Part shown: piece after piece, positions 25,553 through 34,029 of the stretch
Layout of the letters: each line of letters starts with the position of its first letter
How positions within the stretch are numbered: the first letter of the stretch is position 1
Source of the DNA: Paenibacillus sp. S150
Lineage (GTDB): Bacteria > Bacillota > Bacilli > Paenibacillales > Paenibacillaceae
Direction of reading: 5' to 3'
NCBI RefSeq assembly: GCF_019352175.1
Contig: NZ_JACBYI010000008.1
Span: forward strand, 124,001 to 188,000
Length of the DNA: 64,000 nucleotides
Translations under genes and position numbers: made by a program
The notes under the pieces: model-generated
Seen by the model: the letters and a program-made list of their open reading frames with translations, nothing else
What the model was told of the DNA's origin: nothing
Database searches by the model: none

Positions 25553-26413
25553 TTAGAACCAAACCAGGTAGACCACTGCGGCCAGGACAATCCGGTAGAC
25601 CGCGAACGGCACCAGCTTGATGCGGTTAATCAGCTTCAGAAAGAAGCGCATGGACAGCATCGCAAACAGAAAGGCGCTGATAAATCCGGCAATGAAGAAC
25701 GGCAGGGCATCCAGCGTGAAATACTCCCAGTTCTTCAGCAGCGAAATCAGGCTGGCTCCGGCCATGATCGGCACTGCCATTATGAAGGTGAAGTCGGAGG
25801 CGGCACGGTGGCTCATTCCCAGCAGGACACCGCCGGAGATCGTCGAGCCGGACCGGGAGAATCCCGGCCAGAGCGAGACGCACTGAATCAGACCGACCGA
25901 TAGCGCCTGCCTGTATGTAATTTGATCGACACTCTCCGCCTTGATCTTTTTGGGGGCAAACAGGTCTGCACAGATCATCAGAACAGCGCCGATAACCAGG
26001 CCGATCAGCACCGTTGAGGTGGAGAATAAATGCTCATCGATATAATCCTCGAACAGAAAGCCGAGCACACCGGCAGGTATGAGCCCCACAATGACCTGCG
26101 CCAGCTTCAGCCGTCCCGTTGTTTCCACTGCAGGCTGTCCATCCGGCACCACGGCCAGCTCCTTGCGGCTGAACCGCTTCAGGCCCAGCAGATCAATGAA
26201 CCGGTTGCGGAAGATCACCACCACGGCCAGGATCGAGCCCAGCTGGATGACCACCTTGAACGTGTTCGCTGTGTATTTTCCGAGAAATTCCTGCGATTTC
26301 AGCCACATGTCATCGACAATAATCATATGGCCCGTGGAGGATACCGGAGCAAATTCAGTCAGCCCTTCAACGATTCCCAGAATGATGGCTTTAATAATGG
26401 CCAGCAGCTCCAT
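25553..26413 (-). CDS. uppP: Undecaprenyl-diphosphatase (BacA/UppP family)
   Basis: A 286-residue, about eight-TM enzyme that dephosphorylates undecaprenyl pyrophosphate on the outer face, recycling the lipid carrier and giving bacitracin resistance. Motif 1 is present as GIVEGLTEFAPVSSTGHMII (residues about 13-32) and motif 2 as SLWPGFSRSGSTISGGVLLG. AAGGAGGAGATAAC precedes the ATG. It follows the DedA gene by 210 bases on the same strand and is the last gene before the terminator. Its position next to bceAB and dedA fits a lipid-carrier recycling and defence unit. Confidence 0.96.
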   Translation of the reverse strand: MELLAIIKAIILGIVEGLTEFAPVSSTGHMIIVDDMWLKSQEFLGKYTANTFKVVIQLGSILAVVVIFRNRFIDLLGLKRFSRKELAVVPDGQPAVETTGRLKLAQVIVGLIPAGVLGFLFEDYIDEHLFSTSTVLIGLVIGAVLMICADLFAPKKIKAESVDQITYRQALSVGLIQCVSLWPGFSRSGSTISGGVLLGMSHRAASDFTFIMAVPIMAGASLISLLKNWEYFTLDALPFFIAGFISAFLFAMLSMRFFLKLINRIKLVPFAVYRIVLAAVVYLVWF

Positions 26414-26623
26414 GTTATCTCCTCCTTAAAAGTCTTGTGAGCGTAACCTGCACAGCGGATAATTGTATTTCCTCCCCCTCCCGGCACAATAATGGATCGC
26501 TGTAGCTGCACCCGATACAGTAGGAGCCTGAGCGCAAGCCTCGGCCGTAGATAACCTGCAGTTCAAGCAAGGAGACCGGTGCTTATCCGCTCCATTTCCA
26601 GTTCATGCTAATCAGTGTGTTTG

Positions 26624-27247
26624 TTAGCCGCGGGCTTTGCCGGCGGTACGGCGTTTGCGCAAGTACAGCAGGCCCAGGACGAGAATCCCTCCGGCAATCA
26701 GGATGTAGACCACGCTGGAATAGGCCTCCACGTAGCCTCCAATGTCCTCCCAGGACTCCCCAAGCGCAGCACCCAGCAGGATCAGCAAGGTATTCCAGCC
26801 CAGCGTCCCGATTGTCGTAAACAGCATGAACAGGCCGAATTTCATCCCCGACATTCCCGCCGGAATCGAAATCAGGCTGCGGACCAGCGGCACCATCCGG
26901 CAGAACAGCACCGTCCAATAGCCATATTTGTCAAACCAAGCATCCGCTTTGCGGATATCACTTTTCTTGATCCGGATCCACTTGCCCCAGCGGTCCACGA
27001 TCCGTTCCATTCTGCTGACATCGAGCAGCCGGCCAATCCAGTACAGAATCACCGCGCCCAGCAGCGAACCCGCCGTAGAGGCAATCAGCACCCCGGGAAT
27101 TGTAAGCCCCGAGGTTGTGGTCATAAAACCGCCAAAGGGCAGGATGACCTCTGAAGGGATGGGCGGAAAAATATTCTCCAGGGCCAGCATCAGAAAGATG
27201 CCGGCATAGCCGAACTGCTCCATAATATCCGTAATCCATGTTTTCAT
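26624..27247 (-). CDS. DedA-family membrane protein (possible undecaprenyl-phosphate translocase, UptA-like)
   Basis: A 207-residue DedA protein. It has the signature ALENIFPPIPSEVILPFGGF near the N-terminus, RMERIVDRWGKW, and FCRMVPLVRSLISIPAGMSG with the conserved Arg residues and re-entrant Pro. Some DedA proteins, such as Bacillus subtilis UptA (YngC), return undecaprenyl phosphate across the membrane. Whether this one does is inferred from context. It starts 14 bases after the bceB stop, with GGAGGGATACGA before the ATG, so it is almost certainly in the bceAB operon. Confidence 0.92.
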   Translation of the reverse strand: MKTWITDIMEQFGYAGIFLMLALENIFPPIPSEVILPFGGFMTTTSGLTIPGVLIASTAGSLLGAVILYWIGRLLDVSRMERIVDRWGKWIRIKKSDIRKADAWFDKYGYWTVLFCRMVPLVRSLISIPAGMSGMKFGLFMLFTTIGTLGWNTLLILLGAALGESWEDIGGYVEAYSSVVYILIAGGILVLGLLYLRKRRTAGKARG

Positions 27248-27261
27248 TCGTATCCCTCCGG

Positions 27262-29211
27262 TTAAGCCAGATTCTTCTTGAGGTTGCGCAAATAGCGGCT
27301 GCGGATGAAGAAGAAATACAGCGTCTGGGCAGCCAGATAACCGGCCAGCACAGCCCCTGTCTCGGCAGCGATAGATAAGTAGAACAGCCGTTGCAGCGCG
27401 ATAAAAGCAAACAGGCTGTGCAGAATTGCCAGCAGCACCGGAACAAAAAACATGAGCGCCAGCTGCAGCGTGGCAATGCGGTCCAGCTCCTGGTCGGTCA
27501 GGCCCATTTTGGACAGGGTAGAATACTGCAGGCGGTCATGGTCCAGATCCGTATACAGCCGGAAATAAAGAAAGCTGCCCGCCGCGATGAAGAAGACCGT
27601 CCCGACCAGCAGCGAAGCGAACAGCATGGTGCTGTAAAGCGTACGCTGAATCTCGAACAGGGTGCCGCTGATTACGACGGCATAAGCGGCCTTCTCTTCA
27701 TATGGCACTTTTCCCTTGGCGGCAAGCTCTGAGGCTACCCCCACTGTCCGGGCAAAATCCTCGACATAGAAGCCGGTGTACCAGTCCTGCTGCACCGGAA
27801 CAATTCCGCTGTAGAGGCTGTCGCTGACCACCAGCCCGCTGAAATCACCGCCGCCTCTGCCGTCCAGCTCCGGAAGCAGATATTCGGCAACCGGCACATG
27901 CTGCGTATAGCCAATCTCCCGGATCTGCACGCCTTGCTCCAGAGTGTATGCGGCTTTGACCCGTTCGGCGGTCAGGCTGCGGTCGCGCTGGGAGCCGATC
28001 ATCACAAGCCCTTCGTTTCCCGCAAGCGGCGGCTCATCCGAGCTGAAGCCCGCATGCTGCAGCGCAAGCTTGTAATTACTGTAAGACATCAGCGGCAGCT
28101 GCTGCGTATGGTCCGGACCGGTCTGGGAGGCCACCGCCGCAACTTTAAGCGGAATCCGCAACATTTCGTAGGGCAGGCCCAGCTGCTCCAGTTCGGCGGT
28201 AATCCCCCGCAGGTCGCGCTCTTCCGGGGACGCGCGTTCGCCCCCTTTGGCCACATAGCCGACTGCGGCCGGATAATCCAGCTCCAGCTCCCGCGACAGC
28301 GTATGGATCGAAGCGAAGACCCCCACCGATGTGAAGGAGACCGCCGAGACAATGGTGACCATAAAAAACATGCGGCCATTGTCCCTCCAGCGGTAGGACA
28401 GGCTTGAAAACATAAGAATATGGGTGTGCTTCCAGTAGAAGCGGCGGAGCTTCCGCAGCAGCCCTACGATATAAAGGCTGAGCTGTGTGTAAAAAAGATA
28501 AGTCCCGGCAACGGTGATCAGCACCACGGGAAACATCATAATCTCTACGGTCGTGGCTGTTGTCACAACCGCCAGCCCATACCCGCCCAGCAGCAGCAGA
28601 CCGGATACGAGCGCCAGCGCACTTGATATCTTGGGCTCTGCCTCCCCTTTGTGTCCGCCCTGGAGCAGGCTGTGCGGCGATTCATTGCCGATGAAGGCAA
28701 AGGTGGACAGCGAGATCAGCATGAACAGCAGGACGAAGCTGCAGATTGTAAGCACCGGAGCCTGCCACGGAAGCTGGAACTCCAGCGGCGGAATGCCCAG
28801 GAAGCCGGACCCGATCATCAGGAACAGCTTGCCCAGCAGCAGGCCCAGCAATGTCCCGGTGAGGATGGCGGAGCCGCCGATCAGCATATTTTCCAGGAAC
28901 ACCATCATGTTCAGCTGCTGCTTCGTCATGCCGTGCATCAGCAGGATGCCGAACTCCAGCTTGCGCGATTGCAGGAAGGAGCCAACGGATACCAGCACGA
29001 ACAGGGAACAAAATACATAAATGATCCCCTCGGCCATCAGCATCGTGCTCGCCGCCGTGCCCAGGATCATGTCGCCTGAAATTTCCGGATGGTAAATGAA
29101 CAGCGCACACAGAAAGAAGACCATGACCGAAAAGGCGCTGCTGACAAAGTAAGCGGCATATTTGCGTTTGCTGCGCGCTACATTCCTATAAGCGAACTGC
29201 CGGAAGTTCAT
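27262..29211 (-). CDS. bceB: BceB-type ABC transporter permease
   Basis: A 649-residue FtsX-like permease, typical BceB length. It starts MNFRQFAYRNVARSKRKYAA, has about ten TM helices, and a large extracytoplasmic domain (about 310-510) between TM7 and TM8, the hallmark of peptide-antibiotic detoxification transporters. ATG 29211 has GGGAGGAGCGGGCC ahead of it; it overlaps the ATPase gene by 26 bases. With BceA it would free lipid II-cycle intermediates from bound antibiotics and report flux to the BceS kinase. The antibiotic is unknown; bacitracin-like compounds are the first guess because of the adjacent uppP. Confidence 0.93.
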   Translation of the reverse strand: MNFRQFAYRNVARSKRKYAAYFVSSAFSVMVFFLCALFIYHPEISGDMILGTAASTMLMAEGIIYVFCSLFVLVSVGSFLQSRKLEFGILLMHGMTKQQLNMMVFLENMLIGGSAILTGTLLGLLLGKLFLMIGSGFLGIPPLEFQLPWQAPVLTICSFVLLFMLISLSTFAFIGNESPHSLLQGGHKGEAEPKISSALALVSGLLLLGGYGLAVVTTATTVEIMMFPVVLITVAGTYLFYTQLSLYIVGLLRKLRRFYWKHTHILMFSSLSYRWRDNGRMFFMVTIVSAVSFTSVGVFASIHTLSRELELDYPAAVGYVAKGGERASPEERDLRGITAELEQLGLPYEMLRIPLKVAAVASQTGPDHTQQLPLMSYSNYKLALQHAGFSSDEPPLAGNEGLVMIGSQRDRSLTAERVKAAYTLEQGVQIREIGYTQHVPVAEYLLPELDGRGGGDFSGLVVSDSLYSGIVPVQQDWYTGFYVEDFARTVGVASELAAKGKVPYEEKAAYAVVISGTLFEIQRTLYSTMLFASLLVGTVFFIAAGSFLYFRLYTDLDHDRLQYSTLSKMGLTDQELDRIATLQLALMFFVPVLLAILHSLFAFIALQRLFYLSIAAETGAVLAGYLAAQTLYFFFIRSRYLRNLKKNLA

Positions 29212-29956
29212 GGCCCGCTCCTCCCAGCAGCGACAGCATGTCAATAATGTTCTGGAAGAAGGCGGCTCTGCTGCTGCCCCGGTACATTTCGCTGTGGAAG
29301 CGCCCGTCCTTGATAAAAATCACCCGGTGGCAAAAGCTGGCGGCTACCGCGTCATGCGTGACCATCAGCACCGTAGCCCCTTCCGCCTCATTCACACCCG
29401 CCAGCAGGTTCATGACCTCGCCTGCGGCTTTTGAGTCCAGGCTGCCTGTCGGCTCATCCGCCAGAATCAGCGCGGGCTTGTGGATCATTGCCCGGGCGAT
29501 GGCTACCCGCTGCATCTGCCCTCCGGAGATTTCATAGGTCCGCTTGTGCAAAAGCGGGCGGATGTCCAGTCTCTCCGCCACCTCTGCCAGCCTGGCCTCC
29601 ATCTCCTTAACGGATGCTCCGGCGAGCGTGAGCGGCAGCACTATGTTCTCTTCCACGGTAAGCGTATCGAGCAGGTTGAAATGCTGAAAGACAAACCCAA
29701 GCTCTTTGCGGCGGAACAGAGCCTTCTCCTTGCGTCCCAGACTCTTCGGGTCCCGGCCATTAATCATAACCTCGCCCGAGGTCGGTTCATCAATGGTGGC
29801 AATCACGTTGAGCAGTGTGGTTTTGCCGCTGCCCGAAGGCCCCATGATGCCTACGAATTCCCCCTTCTCCACAGCAAAGCGGATATGGCTGAGTGCATGG
29901 ATCGATACCTTGCCTTCATATATTTTGGATAGATTGTGGACATCTAATATGGGCAA
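29186..29956 (-). CDS. bceA: BceA-type ABC transporter ATPase
   Basis: A 256-residue ATPase: PILDVHNLSKIYEG opening, Walker A GPSGSGKTT, Q-loop LGFVFQHFNLL, signature SGGQMQRVAIARAM, Walker B LILADEPTGSLDS and switch His in VTHDAVA. TTG 29956 is chosen as start: AAGGAG lies 12 bases upstream, the sequence then begins as in other BceA proteins, and the only upstream ATG (30001) lies before the predicted transcription start because the -10 TATAAT is at 29992-29997. A perfect BceR-type operator lies upstream. It is the first gene of the bceA-bceB-dedA operon. Confidence 0.94.
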   Translation of the reverse strand: MPILDVHNLSKIYEGKVSIHALSHIRFAVEKGEFVGIMGPSGSGKTTLLNVIATIDEPTSGEVMINGRDPKSLGRKEKALFRRKELGFVFQHFNLLDTLTVEENIVLPLTLAGASVKEMEARLAEVAERLDIRPLLHKRTYEISGGQMQRVAIARAMIHKPALILADEPTGSLDSKAAGEVMNLLAGVNEAEGATVLMVTHDAVAASFCHRVIFIKDGRFHSEMYRGSSRAAFFQNIIDMLSLLGGAGHELPAVRL

Positions 29957-29991
29957 AATGCTTCCGCTCCTTCGTTCCCGTGGATTGCCTT

Positions 29992-29997
29992 CATTAT
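29992..29997 (-). promoter_or_regulatory. -10 box of bceAB
   Basis: TATAAT on the minus strand, about 35 bases before the bceA start codon and 50 bases after the BceR-type operator. The -35 is weak, as usual for regulator-dependent bce promoters. Confidence 0.6.
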
Positions 29998-30042
29998 ACA
30001 AACTGTAAACAGCAGCAGCTATTTCTGAAACTTACAACTGCC

Positions 30043-30056
30043 TTACAGTATTGTAA
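30043..30056. promoter_or_regulatory. BceR-type operator
   Basis: TTACA-GTAT-TGTAA: a perfect palindrome (extended CTTACAGTATTGTAAG) matching the known Bacillus BceR consensus TNACA-N4-TGTAA. It is centred about 65 bases upstream of the predicted bceAB transcription start. Confidence 0.82.
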
Positions 30057-30071
30057 GCCGGAGATTCTGTT

Positions 30072-30100
30072 TGACATTCATCATCATTCAGGCTATATTT
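30072..30100 (+). promoter_or_regulatory. Sigma-A promoter of namA
   Basis: TTGACA, exact 17-base spacer, TATATT, 45 bases before the start codon. Confidence 0.75.
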
Positions 30101-30144
30101 ACATGCATGAGCATACATTTATTTTTTTGGAGGAGAGATCTGTT

Positions 30145-31182
30145 ATGAAGGACTTATTTACGCCCTATGAGCTGCAGGATTTGAAGCTGAAGAACCGTGT
30201 TGTTATGCCGCCGATGTGCCAATATTCGGTTACGGGCAAGGATGGCATTGCCACAGACTGGCACTATAACCACTATGTAAGCCGTGCGGTCGGCGGTGCG
30301 GGATTAATCATTATTGAAATGACCGATGTCGATCCGGATGGCCGGATTACCGATTATGACCTTGGGCTCTGGTCGGATGAACAAATTCCCGCACTGGCGA
30401 GAATCGTTGACGCGTGCCACTCTTACGGCGCCAAGGTAGGCATCCAGATTGCCCATGCCGGACGCAAGGCCGAGGATGCCCCTGTGCCTGTCGCCCCTTC
30501 TGCAATTCCTTTTAATGCCGAATTCAAAACGCCGCATGAGCTGGCTGCTGAAGAAGTCAAAGCCATGGTGCTGAAATACAAGGCGGGCGTGCAGCGGGCC
30601 ATTCAGGCGGGCTTCGATGTGATTGAGCTGCACGGCGCACACGGCTATCTGATCCACCAGTTCCATTCGCCGCTCACCAACCACCGGACCGATGAATACG
30701 GAAAAGATCTGACGCTGTTCGGCAAAGAAGTAATTCAAGCCGCCAAAAGTGTCATGCCGGAGGGCATGCCGCTCATTATGCGGATTTCCGCGCAGGAATA
30801 TGTAGAAGGCGGCTATGGCATCCGCGAGAGTGTGGAGATCGGCAAAGCCTACAAGGAAGCCGGCGCAGATATATTCCATATCAGTGCAGGCGGTGAGGGT
30901 GAGATTGCCGCTGCGGGCAGACCGGGTACACATGCAGCCTATCAGGTTCCGCTCGCCCGCGCGTTCAAGCAGGAGCTGGATGTTCCGGTGATCGCCGTAG
31001 GCCGTTTGGATGAAGCGGTGCTGGCCAACGCGGTAATCGGCAACGGGGAGGCTGATCTGGTAGCGGTAGGACGCGGCATGCTGCGTAATCCGTACTGGAC
31101 TCTGGAAGCCGGAGTGCAGCTCGGCAAAGAAGCCGGGGTTCCGAAGCAATATGAATTCGGGTTCCCTCGGGTTAGAAGCTAA
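30145..31182 (+). CDS. namA: NADPH dehydrogenase NamA (Old Yellow Enzyme family, YqjM-like)
   Basis: A 345-residue FMN flavoprotein that reduces activated C=C bonds and nitro compounds, normal length for YqjM. It has RVVMPPMCQYS with the conserved Cys near the flavin, QIAHAGRKAE, the substrate pair in VIELHGAHGYLIHQFHSPL, TNHRTDEYG, and flavin-phosphate loops VIAVGRLD and LVAVGRGMLRNP. GGAGGAGAGATCTGTT precedes the ATG; the frame is open upstream through the promoter. It is followed by a MarR gene on the same strand, a common regulator pairing for electrophile-detoxifying enzymes. Confidence 0.94.
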   Translation: MKDLFTPYELQDLKLKNRVVMPPMCQYSVTGKDGIATDWHYNHYVSRAVGGAGLIIIEMTDVDPDGRITDYDLGLWSDEQIPALARIVDACHSYGAKVGIQIAHAGRKAEDAPVPVAPSAIPFNAEFKTPHELAAEEVKAMVLKYKAGVQRAIQAGFDVIELHGAHGYLIHQFHSPLTNHRTDEYGKDLTLFGKEVIQAAKSVMPEGMPLIMRISAQEYVEGGYGIRESVEIGKAYKEAGADIFHISAGGEGEIAAAGRPGTHAAYQVPLARAFKQELDVPVIAVGRLDEAVLANAVIGNGEADLVAVGRGMLRNPYWTLEAGVQLGKEAGVPKQYEFGFPRVRS

Positions 31183-31334
31183 GCCCAATGTCAGGCACAG
31201 TTCTGATCCGCAGGGTGCGCAAGTGTATGCAAGCCTCATGCTGGACGGCTTCTTTTCTCGCAACTTACGGTGCGATGATGATATAATGGATTAGAATATC
31301 ATGCGACGGCATACACCGGGAGAGGATTTTGCAG

Positions 31335-31769
31335 ATGAAGAATAATCTGGAGGGTGACCTGATTGCCAGCTGGTTGTCTCTGACTTATATACAAATGAAT
31401 GTAGCGGGTGAGCTCGAAGCCAAGCTGCAGGAGAACTACCAGCTCACTCTTAAGGAATTCTACCTGCTGCTCTTTCTCTCCGAAGCGCCGGAGAAGAAGC
31501 TGAAGCTGCAGCAACTGGAGGCGATGGTCGGGCTTAGCCAGAGCGCCGTCTCCCGGCTGGTCAGCCGCTTCGAAGCGAAGAGCTGCGGGGCGCTCGAACG
31601 CAAGTCATGCGACGATGACCGCAGAAGTATTTATACTTCGCTGACTGCGATCGGGCAGAACAAGGTAGACCGGGCAAGGGCAACCGTAAACGGGGTTTTG
31701 GCGGAGTCCTTTCCGTCTGGCGAAGCCGCGCAGCTGCTGGAGCAGCTTGCGCGTTTGAAACAGCAATAG
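31335..31769 (+). CDS. MarR-family transcriptional regulator
   Basis: A 144-residue winged-helix regulator with KLKLQQLEAMVGLSQSAVSR as helix-turn-helix (recognition part GLSQSAVSRLV) and the wing LERKSCDDDRRSIYTSLT with the conserved DDRR. There are two Cys near the wing base (KSCGALERKSC) that could react with electrophiles, which would suit the namA neighbour. ATG 31335 has GGGAGAGG nine bases ahead; a TTG at 31329 is in frame. A terminator follows. Confidence 0.92.
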   Translation: MKNNLEGDLIASWLSLTYIQMNVAGELEAKLQENYQLTLKEFYLLLFLSEAPEKKLKLQQLEAMVGLSQSAVSRLVSRFEAKSCGALERKSCDDDRRSIYTSLTAIGQNKVDRARATVNGVLAESFPSGEAAQLLEQLARLKQQ

Positions 31770-31799
31770 CCTACTTGCGGCCCTGCGGCCTGCAGCAAA

Positions 31800-31836
31800 T
31801 AACCCGCCTCCCAATCTTGGGGGGGCGGGTTATTTC
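31800..31836 (+). terminator. Intrinsic terminator of the MarR gene
   Basis: AACCCGCC stem pairs with GGCGGGTT, followed by ATTTCTT. Confidence 0.8.
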
Positions 31837-31916
31837 TTGATGGATTTTGACAGAAAAAAGCACCTGCAATCCCCCCCGTGCATACACCAGTAATAAACGA
31901 ACCGCGGGGTGTATGC

Positions 31917-32201
31917 ATGCTCTTTTCGCTGATGCAGCTGATTGGCGGCATTGTTCTTTCTGTTGGATGGATTCCGCAAATTGTCCGGATCGTCAAGACA
32001 CAATCCGTCTCTGATCTGAGCCTCAAAGCCTATCTGCTGATGCTGCCGGGCATTGGGCTGATGGAGGCTTACGCGGTAAGCCTGGCTGTGGAGGGGACCG
32101 GATTGGCTTTTCTGGTGACGAATACGATGTCCCTGGCCGTTGTTGCTACGGTCGTGCTCCTGATTCTGCGCTACCGGTCACCGCGTGTCCCGAAAAAATA
32201 A
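31917..32201 (+). CDS. SemiSWEET / PQ-loop sugar transporter
   Basis: A 94-residue protein with three TM helices, the size of bacterial SemiSWEETs, which work as dimers for facilitated sugar movement. The PQ-loop motif is clear: GWIPQIVRIVKTQSVSDLSL, followed by the second helix with Met/Leu and the third helix FLVTNTMSLAVVATVVLLIL containing the pore Asn. ATG 31917 is chosen with GGGGTG five bases ahead; a GTG at 31878 is possible but would add a hydrophilic extension. The last 56 bases overlap the 3' end of the convergent kinase gene. The substrate is unknown. Confidence 0.88.
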   Translation: MLFSLMQLIGGIVLSVGWIPQIVRIVKTQSVSDLSLKAYLLMLPGIGLMEAYAVSLAVEGTGLAFLVTNTMSLAVVATVVLLILRYRSPRVPKK

Positions 32202-33165
32202 TCCGTACCGCCGTACCCTGTCCCGCCTCGGACGAAATCTCCACCTCATGCCCCAGCTTGCCGCAAATCTGCTTCACCAGATAAAGGCCCATCCCCGTTG
32301 ATTCCTGAAAGCTGCGCCCGTTCACACCGGTGAAATAGGCATCGAACACTCTTGGCAAATCACCCGGAGGAATGCCTACCCCTTCATCCCGAACCTCCAG
32401 CACCACCTTGCCCTGTTCTTGTATATAGCCATGAAAATGCACGAACCTTCCTTCTTCCACCGTATAACGCAGGGCGTTCGTAATTAACTGGGTCAGCACA
32501 AACGACAGCCATTTCTCATCCGAGGTGATGCTGATGCCGCCGTCCACCGAAATGGCCGGAAACACGCGCTTGCGGATGAAGAGCCGTTTCTGCTCCGAGG
32601 TTACCCCCCGCACAATGGCTGCCAGGTCCAGCTGCTCCACGTAAAAGTCATGCTCGAACGTATCGAGGCGTGCGGTGTAGAGCACGGTGTCCAGCCCTTT
32701 TTTTAGCCGGTCCAGCTCATCTCCGATTGCCGTAAACGGGGGGCCGTCCTTGTCCTGTATGATCAGATGAATCACCGACAGCGGAGTTTTCATCCCATGC
32801 ACCCACTGGTTGATGAAATGAATATGCTCCTCCAGCTTGTGGCGGTAGCTGTGCAAATCATTCTGGTACAGGCGGAACTGATGGGCCAGCAGGAGGCGCA
32901 GGCTGTCTGCCAGGGGAGTGCTCTGGGCAGGGCCGCCGGAATCATCCAGCGAAGAGGGCAAATTCTGCAAACGTTCGTAGAAGGAACGGTTGGAGAAATA
33001 CCGGTACGCCAGATAGGCCAGCAGCAGGCAGGTGCTGAGCAGCCCCGCATACAGGCTTACGTTCACTCCGCTGCCCCCATCCAGCCGGTAGACCAGTGTG
33101 ATCATCAGAAGCTGGGCAAGATAAATCACTATGAGCGGCGTTTGTTCCCGCAAAAACAGCTTCAT
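32146..33165 (-). CDS. bceS: BceS-type intramembrane-sensing histidine kinase
   Basis: A 339-residue kinase with two close N-terminal TM helices (about 10-28 and 34-52) and almost no extracytoplasmic loop, as in BceS. The DHp His is in FINQWVHGMKTPLSVIHL; the ATPase domain has LTQLITNALRYT, VRDEGVGIPPGDLPRVFDAYF and GMGLYLVKQIC. The start ATG 33165 overlaps the regulator stop (ATGA), giving coupled translation; the frame is open to 33192. Such kinases are activated through the BceAB transporter rather than directly by the antibiotic. Its 3' end overlaps the SemiSWEET gene by 56 bases. Confidence 0.93.
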   Translation of the reverse strand: MKLFLREQTPLIVIYLAQLLMITLVYRLDGGSGVNVSLYAGLLSTCLLLAYLAYRYFSNRSFYERLQNLPSSLDDSGGPAQSTPLADSLRLLLAHQFRLYQNDLHSYRHKLEEHIHFINQWVHGMKTPLSVIHLIIQDKDGPPFTAIGDELDRLKKGLDTVLYTARLDTFEHDFYVEQLDLAAIVRGVTSEQKRLFIRKRVFPAISVDGGISITSDEKWLSFVLTQLITNALRYTVEEGRFVHFHGYIQEQGKVVLEVRDEGVGIPPGDLPRVFDAYFTGVNGRSFQESTGMGLYLVKQICGKLGHEVEISSEAGQGTAVRIIFSGHAVTGSAESGARP

Positions 33166-33866
33166 GCTTTCGCTTCCCCCCAATTGCCGCACAGCCTGTA
33201 GCCTTGACCGCGGACGGTCTGCAGACCGTCCGCAAGCCCCAATGCCGCCAGCTTTTTGCGCACACGGGTTACGTACACATTCAGTGTATTGTCGTCGACA
33301 AAAGCCTGTTCATCCCAAATTTTCTCCAGCAGCCGGTCGCGGGTGACGATGGTACCTGCTTTTTGCATCAGCTCATCGAGAATTTTGGCTTCGGTGTGGC
33401 TGAGATCGATTTTGGAGCTGCCCCGCGACAGGATCAGGCGCTCCACATCCAGGATCAGCCCCGACACCGTCAGGCTGCGATCATTGCCGCCTCCGGCGTA
33501 GGAGCCGTAGGCCCGGCGGAGCTGGCTTTTGATTTTGGCAAGGGCAATCTCATAGTCGAACGGCTTCGTAATATAATCATCGGCACCGTTGTCCAGCGCC
33601 ATCACCTGATCCATCTTGCCCTCGCGGGCGGAGATGAACAGGATCGGACAGGTCGAGACCCCGCGGATCTGGCGGCACCAGTAGTACCCGTCGAACCTGG
33701 GCAAATTCACATCCAGCAGCACCAGATGGGGGGCAAAGCGCTCGAACTCGGTCCGCACCGCTTCGAAATCCTGCGCCGCCTGTGTCTCATATCCAAACTT
33801 ATGTAAATAATTCTGGAGCAGCGTTACCAGTCCACGGTCGTCTTCGATAATGAAAATTCTGAACAT
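33162..33866 (-). CDS. bceR: BceR-type response regulator
   Basis: A 234-residue OmpR-family regulator. The receiver domain has IIEDDRG, the phospho-acceptor Asp in LVLLDVNLPRFDG, Ser in LFISARE and Lys in YITKPFDY. A winged helix covers about 130-225 with LSHTEAKILDELM and DDNTLNVYVTRVRKKL. CCGGAGGCCTGAT precedes the ATG. The perfect TTACA-N4-TGTAA site upstream of bceA, 3.8 kb away, is its likely target. bceRS and bceAB are separated here by three unrelated genes. Confidence 0.94.
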   Translation of the reverse strand: MFRIFIIEDDRGLVTLLQNYLHKFGYETQAAQDFEAVRTEFERFAPHLVLLDVNLPRFDGYYWCRQIRGVSTCPILFISAREGKMDQVMALDNGADDYITKPFDYEIALAKIKSQLRRAYGSYAGGGNDRSLTVSGLILDVERLILSRGSSKIDLSHTEAKILDELMQKAGTIVTRDRLLEKIWDEQAFVDDNTLNVYVTRVRKKLAALGLADGLQTVRGQGYRLCGNWGEAKA

Positions 33867-34029
33867 ATCAGGCCTCCGGTTTGCGGCATAATCCTGCTAA
33901 GGGGTTTGCCCCATAATATATACACTCCCTGCAGACTAGTCAAATATGGAGTATAATTTCCACTGTACCAATAAAATAGGTCACATGAAATCTTCAGGGT
34001 CGGATTCCGGTCTGTTTATAATTGTAGAG

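Noticed and set aside
29893-30144. N-terminal extension of namA
   Set aside because: The frame is open upstream but crosses the TTGACA/TATATT promoter and the bce operator; the YqjM-like start with GGAGGAGAG is at 30145.
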